Of a stretch of DNA of 10,509 bases, positions 1-6,155 are shown piece after piece. The translations under genes were made by a program, and so were the position numbers. Within the stretch, counting starts at the first letter, position 1; the number at the start of each line of letters is the position of its first letter. The stretch lies in assembly GCA_030643345.1 (NCBI GenBank), contig DAOWMA010000035.1, positions 1-10,509 of the forward strand, written 5' to 3'. The notes beneath the pieces are model-generated. The model worked only from the letters and a program-made list of their open reading frames with translations. It did not search any database and was not told the origin of the DNA. The DNA comes from Spirochaetaceae bacterium. GTDB taxonomy: Bacteria; Spirochaetota; Spirochaetia; B11-G9.

Positions 1-110
1 GCCGGGTGCAATGGGTACAGATGTCCGTATTTATCTTCAAGATAATCATCAATTATATCAAAAATCTTTTTTAATGTGCGTTCCCATTCCACCATATGGG
101 GATTATTCAT
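1..110 (-). CDS. N-terminal part of an unidentified protein (runs off the window)
   Basis: The minus strand is open from an ATG at 110-108 to the window edge and gives 36 residues starting MNNPHMVEWERTLKKIFDII and going on DDYLEDKYG. The start overlaps the end of the upstream lipoprotein gene by 8 bp, the same spacing seen at rsgA/mutS2, so it is very likely the next gene of that operon. The visible part is acidic, probably helical, and has no signal peptide, which suggests a cytoplasmic protein. I do not recognise the family with confidence and give no function. The C-terminus lies outside the window. Confidence 0.6.
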   Translation of the reverse strand, partial: MNNPHMVEWERTLKKIFDIIDDYLEDKYGHLYPLHP

Positions 111-720
111 AATTTATTGTCCATATGACAGGTTCTTCTGTAGTCAGTGCATCAATAGTCCTCATTTCAAAGGCAGCTTTTTCGGGGTCTTTAGACAGGA
201 AACCTGTACTGGAATCTGTTACTATCCCGGGAAATGAAACAATGATATTAATCATTTTTTTGGGATATAAAGCTGATAATAACTTCAAAGTATCCTGATT
301 AATTTCCGGTATATAGATGTTTTTGATTTTAAGACTGAAACTACCGTCATTATCTGAACTGATTTCAACTAAACTTTTCTCTTCGGAATTAGAAAGAAAC
401 GATTTAATATCATCTGTATTTTGAAAACTCATTCGGGTATAAAACTCACTGAAATCAGCAGTTTCTCTAACAGAAATCTGAAGTAACCCCAGTCCCATAA
501 TTTCATTAATTCTTTTCCTGATCTCATTTTCATTAGTTGGGAAATAATTAAAACCGGAAAACTCCAGACCTGGAGTTATATATATAGCTTCCTGAGAAAT
601 TCTATACTGAAGGTCCCATATTCCGGTACCATCTTTCTTAATAGCAATTGATGAATCTACTTCAAGACAGGAGATTAAGAATATTGAGATAAATATTAAA
701 ACCAATTGTTTTTTTATCAT
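103..720 (-). CDS. LppM-like lipoprotein, probably inner-leaflet or periplasmic
   Basis: A 205-residue protein with a lipoprotein signal: basic MIKK, a hydrophobic stretch to about residue 14, then the lipobox LISC with Cys18 as the predicted lipidated residue. The mature part begins LEVDSSIAIKKDGTG, a beta-rich opening with a charged DGTG turn like the LppM-type domain found in many spirochaetal and actinobacterial lipoproteins. That family link is by eye only. The remaining ~170 residues alternate short strands and helices and have no other membrane segment. An AGGGG Shine-Dalgarno lies 8 nt before the ATG, and only 11 bp separate it from the mutS2 stop, so it is probably translated from the mutS2 transcript. 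The role is unknown; the position does not imply a part in DNA repair. Confidence 0.8.
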   Translation of the reverse strand: MIKKQLVLIFISIFLISCLEVDSSIAIKKDGTGIWDLQYRISQEAIYITPGLEFSGFNYFPTNENEIRKRINEIMGLGLLQISVRETADFSEFYTRMSFQNTDDIKSFLSNSEEKSLVEISSDNDGSFSLKIKNIYIPEINQDTLKLLSALYPKKMINIIVSFPGIVTDSSTGFLSKDPEKAAFEMRTIDALTTEEPVIWTINYE

Positions 721-731
721 ACTATCTGCCC

Positions 732-3080
732 CTAATCTTTTAGAATAACGATAGTTTTACCAAAACCACCATCATCCGGATGAGCAAAATAAAAATCCTT
801 AATACCATGTTCCCCTTTAAGATATTTATGTATCCCATTACTCAGAACACCTTCACCTTTGCCGTGTATTATATTAAACTCCTTTAATCCTGACATCAAG
901 GCATTATCAATCTGCCTTTCAATACTTTCCAGGGCATTTTCAAGTCTGAAACCTCTTAAATCCAAAGTAAATTTTGCAATATTACCCGCTTTAACTGTAT
1001 TTAAGGAAACTCCGAAAGAATGTTGTTCTTTCTTTACCGGAGCAGGGAATATATCATGTTCTTTCACAGAAATTTTCAAAGCTCCTGTGTTTATTATCCA
1101 ACTTCTGTTTTTATCTTTTCTTACAATTGTTCCTGATCTCCTGTATTCACCAATAAGTACATCCATACCTGGTTTTAACTGATCTGCTTTTATGCTTTCC
1201 GGATTGTCTATAATAAACTGATCAAGGCTATCTTTCTCCCGATCAATATCCTCACTCATATTTGAAAGAAATTCCTTAACTTTTTTTGTTTTAGCCTGAT
1301 TAAGTTCTCCTTCTCTAAGTTCTTTAACAAGATTCTCCAGTGTTTTCCTGGCATTGGACAAAAACTTATTTGATTCTGAATTTGTCTTTCTCTTCAATTC
1401 ATTTTCTGACTGTTTAAAAGCAAGTACTCTGAGATCATTTTCTCTAATTTCCTCTTTTAATTCCCGCTCTCTCAATAGAATTGCAACTTCCCTTTCGCCT
1501 GCAATTCTATGTTTTTTTTCGAGTTCACTAATCATTCGCCCAACTTCAGTCTTCTTGTCCTTAAGATATGTTTCAGCATTATTAACAACATCTTCAGGCA
1601 AACCACTGTGTCTTGCAATATCTATTGCATGACTGTCCCCGGGAACACCGGGAACAACACAATAGGTAGAACTGTGAGTACCCTCATCAAACTCCATTGA
1701 TGCATTCATCACTTTTTCCCGTGTGTAACCGTAATTTTTAAGCATACTGTGATGTGACGTTGTTAATACAATACTACCCTTTTTTATCAGTTCATCGATA
1801 ACAGACATTGCAATTGCCGAACCCTCTCCAGGATCAGTTCCTGAACCCAGTTCATCAAGAAGTACCAGAGATCTATTACTGCATTTATTCAAAATTGCGG
1901 TAATATTTGTAATATGACCGGAAAATGTTGAAAGTGCCTCCTCAATTGACTGATCATCACCAATATCCGCATATATACCGTCAAAAACCGGAAGTATACT
2001 GCCTTCTTCCACGGGTATCTGTAAACCAAACTGATGCATCATAGCAAGCAGTCCAACTGTTTTTATTGTTACGGTTTTTCCTCCTGCATTGGGACCTGTT
2101 ATGATTAGGACCTGAAGGTCCTCTATCATACTTATATCAATTGGAACTGCGCTTTTACCCAGAAGAAGATGTCTTGCCTTATTAAGGAATATCTCTGATT
2201 TAGATATTTCGGGTCTGATACACGCATATTTTACAGCAAAATTTGCTCTTGCAAGAAGAGTATCAATAAATGCAAAAGAATCGATCAACAATACAAGATT
2301 GTCAATTTCCACCCTTATTTTTACAGTAAACTCCCGAAATATTCTATTTGCAATTATGCTTATTTCGTGTTCCTGAACAGCAATCCTATTGTTAAGCTCA
2401 AGAATGTCAAAGGGTTCTATATAGAGGATTGTCCCCTTTGCAGAGATGTCATGTATAATACCCTTCACTCTTCCCTTGAAATTCGATTTCAACGGCAGTA
2501 CTATACGTCCGTCTTTCTGACTGGGAACATCAGTCTGCCACAGATTTTTATTGTCTGTTATGTATGAAGAAGAAAGGCTGGAAATTTTATTATTCAGTTC
2601 CCCCAAACCCCGTCTAAGATTTCTTAGTTCAGGATAATCATCTCTGATCTGTCCTTTAGAATTTATTACAGCTGTAATTTCCAAAACCAGCTTTTTTAAA
2701 TCAGGTATTTTTCCTGCTTCTGCTATTATATCATCAAGATCAGGAATTTTTGATGTTGTAATATATGATTTTACCTTTAAAGCAGAGTTAATAAACTGTG
2801 AAATATTATAGATCCCAATACCATCGAGTGAAGTGCCTTCCTTCGAACATATTGGTATTAGATGTTCAACTTCAGGAAAAGAAACAGCGGGAAACACCTC
2901 GTCAGATTCAAGGAGCCTTTTAAATTGGGCAACAGTACCCTGAAACTTTTTCAATTTTTTTGAATTAATAAATAATTCCTGAGTGTTTATACGTTGTTTT
3001 CCCTCCTCTGAAATACAATATTCCAAAAGAATTTTTATTATCTGATCAAATTCAAGCAGTTTCGCAGTCCGATTATCCAT
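732..3080 (-). CDS. mutS2: MutS2: ATPase with C-terminal Smr nuclease domain
   Basis: MutS2 proteins act in the cytoplasm on branched DNA (suppressing recombination) and, in some bacteria, on stalled ribosomes. From the ATG at 3080 the protein is 782 residues, a normal family length. It shows the helical lever/clamp region, then Walker A GPNAGGKT (about 329-336), signature STFSGH (384-389), Walker B LVLLDE (405-410) and the H-loop TTSHH. A charged coiled coil follows at about 515-620, then a small KOW-like beta domain. The C-terminal Smr domain carries DLRG (707-710) and HGKGEG (739-744), both motifs needed for nuclease activity. The MutS1 mismatch-reading domain is absent, as expected for MutS2. 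An upstream in-frame TTG (3104) would add eight residues, but MDNRTAKLLEFDQI matches the usual family start. The gene starts 8 bp inside the end of rsgA. Confidence 0.96.
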   Translation of the reverse strand: MDNRTAKLLEFDQIIKILLEYCISEEGKQRINTQELFINSKKLKKFQGTVAQFKRLLESDEVFPAVSFPEVEHLIPICSKEGTSLDGIGIYNISQFINSALKVKSYITTSKIPDLDDIIAEAGKIPDLKKLVLEITAVINSKGQIRDDYPELRNLRRGLGELNNKISSLSSSYITDNKNLWQTDVPSQKDGRIVLPLKSNFKGRVKGIIHDISAKGTILYIEPFDILELNNRIAVQEHEISIIANRIFREFTVKIRVEIDNLVLLIDSFAFIDTLLARANFAVKYACIRPEISKSEIFLNKARHLLLGKSAVPIDISMIEDLQVLIITGPNAGGKTVTIKTVGLLAMMHQFGLQIPVEEGSILPVFDGIYADIGDDQSIEEALSTFSGHITNITAILNKCSNRSLVLLDELGSGTDPGEGSAIAMSVIDELIKKGSIVLTTSHHSMLKNYGYTREKVMNASMEFDEGTHSSTYCVVPGVPGDSHAIDIARHSGLPEDVVNNAETYLKDKKTEVGRMISELEKKHRIAGEREVAILLRERELKEEIRENDLRVLAFKQSENELKRKTNSESNKFLSNARKTLENLVKELREGELNQAKTKKVKEFLSNMSEDIDREKDSLDQFIIDNPESIKADQLKPGMDVLIGEYRRSGTIVRKDKNRSWIINTGALKISVKEHDIFPAPVKKEQHSFGVSLNTVKAGNIAKFTLDLRGFRLENALESIERQIDNALMSGLKEFNIIHGKGEGVLSNGIHKYLKGEHGIKDFYFAHPDDGGFGKTIVILKD

Positions 3081-4014
3081 TATAATCCATGCCTTTCTGT
3101 TCAATACCTGATAAAATTCTAAGATAGCTTTCGTACCTGTCTGAATGAATCAACCCATCTTCGACTGCTTTTCTAACTGCACAGCCGGGTTCTGATTTAT
3201 GGCTGCATGGCTGGAATTTACAGTTACCGGCAAAATCAGCAAACTCACGAAAATGAAAACCAAGAGAACCTTTTTCTATACCGAATATTTCAATCTCTCT
3301 GATTCCAGGGGTATCAATAAAACCCCCTGTTTCTTCAAATATCAATTTTGAGTGGTTTGTAGTATGTTTTCCTCTATCATTTTGCAGTGAAATTTCTGCA
3401 GTTTTTAATTTATGACCTGGATAGAGTATGTTTAGAAGAGTGGATTTTCCTACTCCCGATTGCCCAACAAATGCAGAAATATTTCCGGAGATAATATTTT
3501 TCAGTGTATCTATATTATCTCCTGTCTCTGCAGAACAGATAATATATTCATAACCGATCCTTTTATAATCTTTCATACGCAGTTTTACTGCTTCATCAAC
3601 CCCAAGATCTGATTTATTTAAAACTATTAGAATTTTTATACTCTCATTTGCCATTACAAGCATTCTATCGATAAATCTCGGGCGAAAAGGAGGGTTACCG
3701 GAAGATGCTACGCATATCAGATAATCTATATTTGCTGCTATAGTCTGAGGTCTGTTTCGCTTGTTATTCCACCTGGCAAACTCATTGCGACGTTCTAAAC
3801 GCTCTACTATCATCCCCTTATCTTTGCTGATTTTATCTACAGAAAACCTGACCTTATCTCCGGCAGCCAGAGGATTGTAAACATTAGCAAGCCCCTTTAA
3901 AACTTTCCCCTTAATCTCACATAAAAAAGTTGAGTTTTCAGAATACACAGAATAGATATTATTTATTCCTGTCAAAATCAACCCATCCTTAAGATTCAAA
4001 GATTTCCTCCCCAT
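3073..4014 (-). CDS. rsgA: RsgA, circularly permuted GTPase for 30S subunit maturation
   Basis: RsgA (YjeQ) checks late assembly of the small ribosomal subunit and leaves on GTP hydrolysis. The 313 residues show an N-terminal OB fold (about 10-70) followed by the permuted G-motif order typical of the family: G4 NKSD (133-136), then G1 GQSGVGKST (184-192), the G2 stretch RGKHTT (214-219) and G3 DTPG (234-237). The C-terminal zinc knuckle has Cys265, Cys270, His272 and Cys278. All key residues are present. It overlaps the end of murI by 19 bp from this ATG. A second start, TTG at 3999, has a far better Shine-Dalgarno (GGGGAGG, 6 nt away) and overlaps the murI stop as TTGA; it would remove five residues before the OB fold. 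The family assignment is not affected. Confidence 0.96.
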   Translation of the reverse strand: MGRKSLNLKDGLILTGINNIYSVYSENSTFLCEIKGKVLKGLANVYNPLAAGDKVRFSVDKISKDKGMIVERLERRNEFARWNNKRNRPQTIAANIDYLICVASSGNPPFRPRFIDRMLVMANESIKILIVLNKSDLGVDEAVKLRMKDYKRIGYEYIICSAETGDNIDTLKNIISGNISAFVGQSGVGKSTLLNILYPGHKLKTAEISLQNDRGKHTTNHSKLIFEETGGFIDTPGIREIEIFGIEKGSLGFHFREFADFAGNCKFQPCSHKSEPGCAVRKAVEDGLIHSDRYESYLRILSGIEQKGMDYNG

Positions 4015-4787
4015 TCCAGTCCAAATTTTTCTGCAAAAACAGAATAACCTTTTTTAGCAGCTTTACTGCCTGTTAAATAAAAAATATCTCTGTTTTTATT
4101 CAGGGACACCAGAGATTCGGTTTCGATTACATTTAATATCTGCCTGGAAACACCATCTACCGAATCAATAATATCAACAGAATCTCCAAGAGCTTTTTTA
4201 AAATAATCTTTTAGATAAACAAAATGCGTACATCCAAGAACAAGTGCATCAATTTTAAAATTAGAAAAATATGATGAAGATTCAGAAACTATTGCAATTT
4301 TTTCCTCTTCGGTAGAAGTAAAATATCTATTCTCGACAAACTCCACCAGGTCAATCCCTGCATATTTTATTACTCTGCAGGTTGCTGCGAAATTCTCGAT
4401 TAATTTGTCTGTATACGGATCTTCAACTGTTTTTCTGGTAGCAAGCAATCCTATATTGCCGTTTTCATAATATTCTCCAGCCGGTTTTATTGCAGGTACT
4501 ACTCCCACAAACGGAATACCGAATTCCTCTCTTAACAGTGAAAGAGCAACAACAGATGCTGTATTACAGGCAATTACTATTAGTTTGGGAGATATTTTAT
4601 CTACAATTTTTTTAATAAGATTCTGTATTATTTCCTTAAGCTGGCAGGCATTTTTCTCACCATATGGGAAATTCTTATTATCTGCAATATAAGTAAAGTT
4701 TTCATCAGGCATATACTTTCTTGCCTGTTCAAGATATGGGAGTCCGCCGACACCGGAATCTATGATTACTATAGGATTATCTGTCAT
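3996..4787 (-). CDS. murI: Glutamate racemase
   Basis: Converts L-glutamate to D-glutamate for peptidoglycan, a cofactor-independent cytoplasmic reaction. From the ATG at 4787 the protein has 263 residues, normal for MurI. The N-terminus MTDNPIVIIDSGVGGL carries the Asp10-Ser11-Gly substrate loop; ADNKNFPYG (about 35-43) is the second family loop; the two catalytic cysteines are Cys74 in IACNTAS and Cys186 in LGCTH. An open frame continues upstream to 4895, but the extra 36 residues come from repeat DNA and are not family-like. A weak AGGTAG stands ahead of the ATG. It is the first gene of the murI-rsgA-mutS2 operon. Its likely -10 (GATAAT, 4818-4813) lies in the 29-bp repeat, but no matching -35 is present now. 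Confidence 0.95.
   Translation of the reverse strand: MTDNPIVIIDSGVGGLPYLEQARKYMPDENFTYIADNKNFPYGEKNACQLKEIIQNLIKKIVDKISPKLIVIACNTASVVALSLLREEFGIPFVGVVPAIKPAGEYYENGNIGLLATRKTVEDPYTDKLIENFAATCRVIKYAGIDLVEFVENRYFTSTEEEKIAIVSESSSYFSNFKIDALVLGCTHFVYLKDYFKKALGDSVDIIDSVDGVSRQILNVIETESLVSLNKNRDIFYLTGSKAAKKGYSVFAEKFGLEWGGNL
3997..4012 (-). promoter_or_regulatory. Strong Shine-Dalgarno favouring a TTG start for rsgA
   Basis: On the minus strand GGGGAGG (4012-4006) stands 6 nt before an in-frame TTG (3999-3997). The ATG at 4014 has only a short GGA ahead of it. The TTG shares bases with the murI TGA stop (TTGA), a classic arrangement for translational coupling. This suggests the real rsgA start may be the TTG, five codons inside the longer call. 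Confidence 0.45.
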
Positions 4788-4802
4788 AAAATGGAGTCTA
4801 CC

Positions 4803-4831
4803 TGCTATTGAGATTATCTGCAATAGAAGAT
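4803..4831. repeat. 29-bp direct repeat, copy 1 (upstream of murI)
   Basis: An exact 29-bp match to 6122-6150 in the same orientation; it starts TGCTATTGAG and ends ATAGAAGAT. The match stops sharply at both ends (c/g before, g/a after). It lies 15 bp upstream of the murI ATG. On the minus strand it contains GATAAT, a good -10 sequence for murI. By length alone it is far beyond chance in a 10-kb window. Confidence 0.95.
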
Positions 4832-4873
4832 GATAAACGTTATCTCCCAGGCTGTTTCCCGTGAGAATTCGTA

Positions 4874-5095
4874 TTGATCCGACCTCCGTCCCCATATTCA
4901 GACAAATTAATGGAAAAAGGAATATTGCCTGATAAAAAGGGAGTCCTTATTAATCTAATTTCAAAGAAATTCGGGATTTCTGAAGATGACAGATCATTAA
5001 TAATGGACATAGCGGATAAGAGTAAACTGGATCTTGCCCTGGATGAGATTCTTTTTGCTGAATCCAAAGATGTTCTTATGGAGATTTTAAGATAG
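4874..5095 (+). pseudogene. C-terminal remnant resembling an Rpn-type (PD-(D/E)XK) transposase/nuclease
   Basis: The frame opens after a stop at 4862 with only a TTG (4874) or an internal ATG (4910), neither with a Shine-Dalgarno, and runs to TAG at 5093-5095. The peptide contains EKGILPDKKGVL, then ISKKFGISEDDRSLI, then KLDLALDEILFAESKD. A basic EKG/KKG linker, a 'KKFGI..EDR' helix and a 'KLD.ALDEILFA' helix form the usual tail of spirochaetal Rpn/DUF4351-like proteins. The nuclease domain that should precede it is absent: upstream lies repeat DNA with stops. I read it as a decayed 3' end of a larger gene brought in with the mobile block. It could instead be a short expressed helical peptide of 61-73 residues. 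Confidence 0.45.
4882..4893 (-). repeat. GGGGACGGAGGT motif, copy 1
   Basis: Read on the minus strand, GGGGACGGAGGT is identical to 5870-5859 and in the same orientation as the transposase gene that lies between the two copies. G-rich sequences of the GGGGACGG type are familiar beside Y1/REP-associated transposase genes in many bacteria (from memory). It may mark the far end of the transposase-linked unit. Confidence 0.5.
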
Positions 5096-5113
5096 GGGAA
5101 ACTTCTTTTCTAA

Positions 5114-5207
5114 TCCTTTCATAATCCCGGGGTGTAATATTCTAACACAGAGTGAGGTGCTGTGTTCCGGCACAGCCGAAACTCTCTCAGCCCTGAAAGG
5201 AGGTATA
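5114..5207 (+). other. Hairpin-rich stretch with mutually exclusive pairings before a micro-ORF
   Basis: Three complementary pairs can be read directly. TCCTTTCA (5114-5121) pairs with TGAAAGGA (5194-5201), which covers part of the Shine-Dalgarno that follows. ACACAG (5145-5150) can pair with CTGTGT (5160-5165). The same right arm can instead form GCTGTG-TTCCGG-CACAGC (5159-5176). GAGTGAG (5150-5156) and CTCTCTC (5182-5188) extend the latter with one mismatch. The layout looks like a switchable leader hiding a ribosome site. It could equally be a REP-like hairpin or an element end used by the nearby transposase. No U-run follows, so it is not an intrinsic terminator. Confidence 0.35.
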
Positions 5208-5270
5208 ATGATCCGTAGATATATGGTTCTTCAAAGTGTATCCTTCCTGGATAACGAAGAGCTGGATTAG
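5208..5270 (+). CDS. Possible 20-residue micro-ORF with a perfect Shine-Dalgarno
   Basis: ATG at 5208 is preceded by AAAGGAGGT (5196-5204), the best ribosome site in the window, with 4 nt between GGAGG and the ATG. The frame reads MIRRYMVLQSVSFLDNEELD and stops at TAG 5268-5270. It sits between the Rpn-like remnant and the convergent transposase gene. It may be a leader peptide of the structured stretch, or the first codons left from a gene whose body was lost. I recognise no homologue. Translation is supported only by the ribosome site. Confidence 0.3.
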   Translation: MIRRYMVLQSVSFLDNEELD

Positions 5271-5292
5271 AAAAGATTATCTGTTTACAGAT
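5271..5292 (-). terminator. Weak hairpin at the 3' end of the transposase gene
   Basis: On the minus strand ATCTGT-AA-ACAGAT (5292-5279) overlaps the transposase stop codon and is followed by AATCTTTTC, a poor U-tract. As RNA it would form at most a 5-bp stem with a 4-nt loop. It may serve as a weak terminator or as an element-end hairpin. Confidence 0.25.
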
Positions 5293-5785
5293 CTGTTAAT
5301 GCCATTTTTATAGAAAGATCAGGAGGTTCAACCAGATCAAACAGTCTGTGCCGGATAAACCACAAGGCACCATATAGATATTCTTCAGCACTTTCTACCA
5401 TTTCTGCTTTTACCGGATTGTTACAGATATATTCAAATGTGGATATCAACTGCTGGAAGCTCTCTATAATTTTACTTTTGAAGCGATCATACCAGACATG
5501 TCCTTTTAAATTAAAATGTTTATTATAGCGTTTAGCGAAAACGCTTAGTATCCACTGCATTATTTTGGATAGATTCTCACCTTTTCCCGGTTTTATAAGC
5601 AGGTGGATGTGATTATCCATGAGTACAAAGCTTTTAAGCTTAAAAGCATACTTCTTTTTTGCCCTTTTTACTGTTTGAAGAAATAATTCTTTTATTTCCC
5701 TGGATTCGAGAGCAAACTCTCCACGATTAATTTTTGCAGTTACATGGTAATCTGCACCTATTATTAGATATCTTGGCTTTCTCAT
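5285..5785 (-). CDS. REP-associated tyrosine transposase (HUH, Y1_Tnp family)
   Basis: A 166-residue single-strand DNA transposase of the TnpA_REP/RAYT group (Y1_Tnp), which cuts and joins DNA at hairpins through a covalent tyrosine link. The HUH pair is His59-Ile-His61 in MDNHIHLLI. The catalytic tyrosine is Tyr119 in FEYICNNPVKA, which corresponds to the familiar YIHLNPVRA. GHVWYDRFKS (95-104) is the second family signature. All catalytic residues and a full family length are present, so it may be active. The opening MRKPRYLIIGADYHVTAKIN fits a spirochaetal subgroup, from memory. No clear Shine-Dalgarno precedes the ATG; a perfect 12-bp palindrome lies 4 nt upstream instead. Copies of GGGGACGGAGGT lie on both sides. 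It stands alone and is not part of the housekeeping operons. Confidence 0.9.
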   Translation of the reverse strand: MRKPRYLIIGADYHVTAKINRGEFALESREIKELFLQTVKRAKKKYAFKLKSFVLMDNHIHLLIKPGKGENLSKIMQWILSVFAKRYNKHFNLKGHVWYDRFKSKIIESFQQLISTFEYICNNPVKAEMVESAEEYLYGALWFIRHRLFDLVEPPDLSIKMALTDL

Positions 5786-5789
5786 ATAT

Positions 5790-5801
5790 ACCAGTACTGG
5801 T
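5790..5801. promoter_or_regulatory. Perfect 12-bp palindrome just before the transposase start
   Basis: ACCAGTACTGGT reads the same on both strands and ends 4 nt before the transposase ATG, where a ribosome site would normally lie. It could be an operator (autoregulation by a dimer) or a short RNA hairpin limiting initiation. There is no AGGAG-like sequence there. No second copy was seen in the window. Confidence 0.35.
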
Positions 5802-5858
5802 GAATTTGAACTGCTGCTTCAAAATCTGTGGATATTTTTATTTTCTTTCAGTGCATAC

Positions 5859-5870
5859 ACCTCCGTCCCC
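5859..5870 (-). repeat. GGGGACGGAGGT motif, copy 2
   Basis: Identical to 4893-4882 and in the same orientation. On the minus strand it lies about 75 bp upstream of the transposase ATG and is preceded by a further G and an A-run. With copy 1 it brackets roughly 1 kb that contains the transposase. Confidence 0.5.
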
Positions 5871-5912
5871 CTTTTTACCGAATATTATCCTCCCCCTTAT
5901 GATAATCAAACA

Positions 5913-5941
5913 ATCACAACAAAAAAATAATCACATATAAT
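5913..5941 (+). promoter_or_regulatory. Candidate plus-strand promoter inside the inserted block
   Basis: A perfect -10 TATAAT (5936-5941) lies 17 bp after ATCACA (5913-5918; 4 of 6 match to TTGACA). A start near 5948 would give a leader of about 214 nt to the pentapeptide ATG, running through the hairpins and the GC-rich patch. The surrounding AT-rich sequence makes a chance TATAAT possible. Confidence 0.4.
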
Positions 5942-6121
5942 ACCTGTCAGGCTTTTGCACTGTGGTCTATTTTTACGATTGCCTGGCTATTTTGCGCCAG
6001 ATAGCAACCCTATATTAGAGAAGAGCTACTTATTAAATTCAAAATGTGTTAGGATGCATACCCGAGCAGCAACGAAGTTGCGACCAGTGACACAGCGCAA
6101 AAAGCTGGGGGGTGACAGCCG

Positions 6122-6150
6122 TGCTATTGAGATTATCTGCAATAGAAGAT
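6122..6150. repeat. 29-bp direct repeat, copy 2 (upstream of the pentapeptide gene)
   Basis: Exact copy of 4803-4831 in the same orientation, ending 11 bp before the pentapeptide ATG. It supplies the -35 and the first base of the -10 of a plus-strand promoter and the -10 of a minus-strand promoter, both listed separately. Confidence 0.95.
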
Positions 6151-6155
6151 ATTCT
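6127..6155 (+). promoter_or_regulatory. Sigma-70-like promoter for the pentapeptide/MBL unit
   Basis: TTGAGA (6127-6132; 5 of 6) is followed at exactly 17 bp by TATTCT (6150-6155; 4 of 6). The expected transcription start, about 7 nt after the -10, falls on the A of the ATG at 6162, so the mRNA may be leaderless. Consistent with that, no clear Shine-Dalgarno is present before this ATG. Confidence 0.45.

Larger units (their letters stand above)
4832..6121. mobile_element. Probable inserted block between the two 29-bp repeats
   Basis: This 1290-bp stretch is bounded by the 29-bp direct repeats and carries only mobile-DNA content: an Rpn-like C-terminal remnant, a micro-ORF with a structured leader, a REP-associated transposase, two copies of a 12-bp motif, and a GC-rich patch. 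Just inside the ends are inverted look-alikes, GGCTGTTTCCC (4850-4860) and, read on the minus strand, GGCTGTCACCC (6120-6110). These agree at 9 of 11 positions and may be degenerate ends. A 13-bp palindrome (GATAA-ACG-TTATC, 4832-4844) sits at the left edge. The outline is an inference: HUH transposases of this class do not normally leave target duplications, so the block may be composite. Confidence 0.5.

Noticed and set aside
859..2567. Plus-strand open frames of 63-107 codons opposite mutS2
   Set aside because: They are antisense shadows of mutS2 with no ribosome sites or recognisable protein features.
3081..3104. TTG start for mutS2 adding eight residues
   Set aside because: The ATG at 3080 matches the usual MutS2 N-terminus and gives a short 8-bp overlap with rsgA.
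4677..4690. Third partial copy of the 29-mer (about 13 bp, TATTGCAGATAAT read on the minus strand) inside murI
   Set aside because: It encodes the conserved YIADN segment of MurI, and a 13-bp match is near chance level for pairs in a 10-kb AT-rich window.
4788..4895. 36-residue N-terminal extension of glutamate racemase
   Set aside because: It runs through the 29-bp repeat and the GGGGACGGAGGT motif; the family start is MTDNPIVIIDSGVGGL at 4787.
4840..5067. Minus-strand 75-codon frame opposite the Rpn-like remnant
   Set aside because: Low-complexity shadow with no ribosome site; the plus-strand frame has family-like sequence.
5159..5176. Hairpin GCTGTG/CACAGC as an intrinsic terminator
   Set aside because: No U-run follows on either strand.
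5141..6052. Integron attC-like boxes (CTAACACA and TGTGTTAG)
   Set aside because: The two boxes are about 900 bp apart, far beyond an attC site, and no integrase or proper L boxes are visible.
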